DNA from: a bacterium
Lineage (GTDB): Bacteria > Patescibacteriota > Minisyncoccia > Minisyncoccales > GWA2-38-27
DNA: 14,055 nucleotides
NCBI GenBank assembly: GCA_029553225.1
Contig: JAKPCP010000009.1
Location: 1-14,055, forward strand
Reading direction: 5' to 3'
Below are positions 13,146-14,055 of this stretch, piece by piece. The translations under genes were made by a program, and so were the position numbers. Each line of letters opens with the position of its first letter. The first letter of the stretch is position 1. The notes beneath the pieces are model-generated. The model saw nothing but the letters and a program-made list of their open reading frames with translations, was not told where the DNA came from and did no database searches.

Positions 13146-13644
13146 AATCATATATTTTTTATTTATTTTCTGTTTTTTTCTTTTCAAAACTATAAAAATA
13201 AAAGCAGTTTGCCCTCTCTGCGCTGTTGGAATAGGAATAGGACTTGGGCTTTCTAGGTGGCTTAAGGTTGATGATTTAATTTCAGGCATTTGGATTGGAG
13301 GATTTTTAATGTCTCTTTCTTTATGGACCATAAACTGGTTAAAGAATAAAAATATTAAATTTAAATTTAGAAATTTTTTTATTATTTTTTTATTTTATTT
13401 TTTAACAATTTTTCCTTTATATTATTATCAAATTATAGGACATCCTTTAAATAAATTTTTAGGAATTGATAAACTGCTTTTTGGAATTATTGTTGGGACT
13501 TTTATTTTTTTATTTGGGGTTTGGTTTCATAATTTTTTAAAAAAGAAAAATCAAGGAAAATCTTTTTTCCCGTTTCAAAAAGTTTTTATTCCAATTTTAT
13601 TTTTAATAATTTCAAGTTTAATTTTTTTTATAATTATTTATTAA
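13117..13644 (+). CDS. Polytopic membrane protein with N-terminal CPxC motif
   Basis: The 175-residue product opens with a basic, hydrophobic signal-like segment (about residues 5-29), then AVCPLCAVGIGIGLGLSRWLKVDD with C32 and C35, and four further hydrophobic helices (about 54-75, 87-107, 120-141, 156-175). The CPLC pair right after the first helix, likely on the outer face, suggests a thiol/disulfide or metal-binding role. I know the VCPxC...GLGLSRWLGxDD pattern as a conserved hypothetical in CPR bacteria but no function for it. It overlaps the DUF1858 gene by 29 nt, so the two cysteine-pair proteins may act together. The start is the first ATG in frame; a shorter start is possible. Confidence 0.72.
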   Translation: MKNYLKKIHKIIYFLFIFCFFLFKTIKIKAVCPLCAVGIGIGLGLSRWLKVDDLISGIWIGGFLMSLSLWTINWLKNKNIKFKFRNFFIIFLFYFLTIFPLYYYQIIGHPLNKFLGIDKLLFGIIVGTFIFLFGVWFHNFLKKKNQGKSFFPFQKVFIPILFLIISSLIFFIIIY

Positions 13645-13672
13645 TTAAATTATAATTATTTATTAATTAAAT
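13629..13672. repeat. Perfect 22-bp tandem duplication across a stop codon
   Basis: Positions 13629-13650 and 13651-13672 are identical 22-mers (beginning TATAATTATTTATTAATTAA), head to tail. The first copy contains the last codons and TAA stop of the membrane protein gene; the second fills most of the gap to the next start. It looks like a slippage duplication that did not affect the protein. Confidence 0.85.
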
Positions 13673-13681
13673 TTTAAAAAT

Positions 13682-14055
13682 ATGTCTCCTGAAAAAGAAA
13701 ATCAAAAAGAAGAGATAGAAAAGCTTTTAGAAAAAATTAAAGACATTAAAAAGGGAGAATTTGATTTATCTCTAGAAGAAGATTTGTCTGTTGCTATTAT
13801 GAATTTAATTTCTATTGAAGAGCATTTTTTCTTTACAAGCGCTAAAACCGAAAAAGATAATTATTATGATTTATTAAACAAAACAAGGGAAATAAGAAAA
13901 GAACTAATGAAAAAAATTATTAAAGATTATGAGGGAGAAGTTTGGTGTTTATCAAAGCATCTTTTATCTGCTTCAATGAGATTATTTGAGGTTGGAGAAA
14001 AATATCTTTCTCAAAATAAAAAAGAAGAGGCAAAAGATTTATTTAATAAAGCTTA
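13682..14055 (+). CDS. Conserved hypothetical helical protein, 3'-truncated by the window
   Basis: The frame runs from the ATG at 13682 without a stop to the end, giving 124 visible residues: MSPEKENQKEEIEKLLEKIK..., ...LSLEEDLSVAIMNLISIEEHFFFTSAKT..., ...GEVWCLSKHLLSASMRLFEVG.... It is soluble, rich in Glu and Lys, and should be all alpha-helical. I recognise the pattern (EEDLSxAIMNLISxEEHFFFT and EVWCxSKHLLxASMRLxEVG) as a conserved protein of unknown function in CPR bacteria. The last visible residues (KYLSQNKKEEAKDLFNKA) resemble a TPR-like helix pair. It lies 37 bp after the membrane protein gene. Confidence 0.75.
   Translation, partial: MSPEKENQKEEIEKLLEKIKDIKKGEFDLSLEEDLSVAIMNLISIEEHFFFTSAKTEKDNYYDLLNKTREIRKELMKKIIKDYEGEVWCLSKHLLSASMRLFEVGEKYLSQNKKEEAKDLFNKA

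Noticed and set aside
13125..13331. Minus-strand open frame opposite the CPxC membrane protein
   Set aside because: No similarity to known proteins; shadow of the sense gene.
1..14055. CRISPR array, insertion sequence, prophage or defence island
   Set aside because: No spaced direct repeats, transposase, integrase, or phage or nuclease cassette is visible; gene content is mostly housekeeping and conserved hypothetical.

Overview
The window looks like chromosome of a small-genome, very AT-rich bacterium, most likely from the Candidate Phyla Radiation (Patescibacteria, Parcubacteria-like). This is inferred from the low GC, tight packing, near absence of Shine-Dalgarno sequences, and small families I associate with that group (DUF5679, DUF5654, a zinc-ribbon/CxxC set, a long nucleoside diphosphate kinase). 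No phage, IS element, CRISPR array, tRNA or rRNA is visible.

Layout. Positions 1-753 hold the C-terminal PHP domain of a family X DNA polymerase, cut by the window edge. After a good promoter come two exported proteins of unknown function (876-3132); the second has a signal peptide and 12 cysteines. Next is a small nucleotide/DNA-repair pair, a Nudix hydrolase overlapping a minimal MGMT-type alkyltransferase domain. The alkyltransferase ends inside a hairpin that also serves as terminator for the convergent block. That block, on the minus strand (3833-5704), reads smpB - ssrA (tmRNA) - infC - rpmI - rplT, a translation and ribosome-rescue cluster. The smpB stop codon lies inside the first 8 nt of the tmRNA, and no terminator is visible between tmRNA and infC.

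From 5816 the plus strand resumes. It carries a DUF5654 two-helix membrane protein, an HD-domain phosphohydrolase, a nitroreductase and a MacA/MacB-type efflux set (membrane fusion protein, ATPase and permease, with overlapping or closely spaced genes). Then come a 52-residue zinc ribbon (DUF5679), a stand-alone ComEC-type metallo-beta-lactamase-fold hydrolase, and nucleoside diphosphate kinase with a large insertion.

The right end has a strong promoter driving a GC-richer, rod-like structured RNA of about 138 nt (6S-like in architecture, identity unproven). It runs directly into a DUF1858 CxxC protein, a CPxC polytopic membrane protein and a truncated conserved hypothetical gene.

The observations most worth a second look are the smpB/ssrA overlap, where making the tmRNA 5' end would remove the smpB stop codon; the structured RNA at 12770-12908; the tmRNA tag ending ALAYA; the non-AUG infC start; and the paired exported proteins.
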